DNA of 64,000 bases from Phalacrocorax aristotelis (Eukaryota; Chordata; Aves; Suliformes; Phalacrocoracidae): assembly GCF_949628215.1 (NCBI RefSeq), contig NC_134279.1:54424266-54488265 (forward strand). Reading direction: 5' to 3'. Positions 62,701 to 64,000 of this stretch are shown here, piece by piece. The notes below the pieces were generated by a model. The model did no database searches. It saw only the letters and a program-made list of their open reading frames with translations, and was not told the DNA's origin. The position numbers were made by a program, and so were the translations under genes. The first letter of the stretch is position 1; every line of letters begins with the position of its first letter.

Positions 62701-64000
62701 TGATATGTGCTGAAGTGAGAAGCATCATCTGTTTATGCAGACTTACCAAGTTTCTTATACTTTACTTGTGGCAAGCCATAAAACACAGGCTGAAACATGA
62801 AAATATTGTAGCGACAGGGGTGTCTTGGTTTGGTTTCCCCTTCAAAATCCACTCTCAACTCCTATTCCTCACCTTTACCTTTGCTACTGGGAGTAATCAT
62901 CTTCAGGACAATCCTTGACACTCTGCAACCTGCTCTGGGTTTTTCTCTCTGACAGTCTATGAACTTGTCAACTCTTTTGTGCTCAGAACTGCTTTTCCCC
63001 ACAAGAACCATAACATCATTCATATATTTTTCCTGAAATTATCCTCGAAATAGAACCCTTTCTTTATTACAAGATTAGGAATATAAGACTTGATTTTTAA
63101 ACACCAGCTGGATAACACAAATGTTCAAATTAAAAGAAAAATCTGACAATGTAAAGCAGCGTTAGCATCGTCAAATGTAATGGAGGAAGTAATCACAATT
63201 TCTGTATATAGGATGGGAAAACACAAGGAGTAGACACCGTTTCTCCATTAAAAAAGGCATTGCCTGACCGTGTTTACAGAACTCAAGGAAGATTAAATTT
63301 CATTATTTAAGTGGAAAAGAATGGCTGATATGTTGTATATGCTGTTCTTTAGGAAACAAGTACTACCAAGAAATGGAAACACAAGATCCAAGATGATTTT
63401 TCTTCTAGTTCTGTTCTGCAGCATTTTGAAATTCAAGATCAACTCAGGTATACAACAACACATGCTGACAAAGATTGGATTTTACATATTTGTGTTTATA
63501 TGACTGCTAATTAATGGGGTGATGGTAAATGCATTACATTAGGAAGCTGGCAGAAACTGTTTGAATAATCCATTTATTCTCATTTCCTTGTCAATGAACA
63601 AGCAAAAAGAAATACAGGAACACACACCAGAAAAACCCACTAAGAAAATTAATGTGCAGGAAAGTTGTTTTATATATGATAGGATGATCTGATTAAGGGC
63701 AGTTAAATTTTAATGGTCCCTCTCAATGACCATTTAAGTCAAGTAACATGGGCCGCTGACTCTCATCAGAATGAGTGATAGCCAATGTCAAAATATTACT
63801 TATCACTACATTTTCACTTTCCAGGATCTGGACTGGTTATGTGTTATTTATTTAGATCTTTTATTTTTAAGCTGATCACACCTCTGCATGAAATGTCATC
63901 TGTTGTCTTCAGTCACAACTCAGCACAAGAAGGAAGCAGGCTTTGCTAGAAATGTGGGAATTCTGACAGCACACACCATCACAGGACAATGTGGCTTGTA
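59713..64000. other. Downstream intergenic DNA, last part
   Basis: AT-rich sequence with an A15 run near 59831 and no recognisable gene, RNA or repeat family. The open frames (up to 121 codons at 61548-61913) show no domain or splice support. In mammals SPATA18 lies beyond the 3' side of USP46 on the opposite strand; no exon of it was recognised here. Confidence 0.55.

Noticed and set aside
1..64000. CRISPR arrays, operons, phage or bacterial features, tRNA or rRNA genes
   Set aside because: The DNA is vertebrate with spliced genes and CR1/ERV repeats. No regularly spaced repeats and no RNA-gene folds were recognised.

Overview
The window is vertebrate nuclear DNA, most likely from a bird. 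It carries one complete protein-coding gene on the plus strand, the ubiquitin-specific protease gene USP46. Its nine coding exons (5320 to 33634) splice at GT/AG borders into an open frame of 366 codons plus stop, the same length I recall for mammalian USP46. The bird assignment rests on three things: a young CR1 3' end with the ATTCTATG-type terminal repeat (29314-29582); an LTR-like sequence in intron 3 that I recognise from bird genomes; and a compact 28 kb gene. These are recalled similarities, not searches.

Layout. 1-4300 is AT-rich upstream DNA with no supported gene. About 4500-5720 is a CpG island with the USP46 promoter, a (GGA)n tract, two short upstream ORFs, the first coding exon and G-rich sequence in the start of intron 1. 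Intron 1 (12.7 kb) holds old CR1 relics. Coding exons 2-9 follow at 18054, 18924, 21379, 25060, 31035, 31418, 32456 and 33533. Introns 3 and 5 hold an ERV-type LTR and CR1 copies. The 3' UTR starts at 33635; its end is not fixed, with AATAAA candidates from 34356 to 39747.

The last 24 kb (about 40000-64000) appears intergenic. It contains AT-rich stretches with clustered transcription-factor-like motifs, a TTCC/TGCC compound microsatellite, one clean solo LTR with a 6-bp target duplication (59312-59706), and one exon-like segment (58190-58263) that I cannot assign. I see no neighbouring gene, no RNA gene and no CRISPR array.

The encoded protein is a cysteine deubiquitinase with Cys44, His313 and Asp330 in place and both zinc-binding CxxC pairs intact. 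The most interesting local structure is the 5' leader: two strong-context uORFs end just before a weak-context main start, and one of their ATGs lies in a YY1/TISU-like motif. I found no evidence for a novel multi-gene system in this window.
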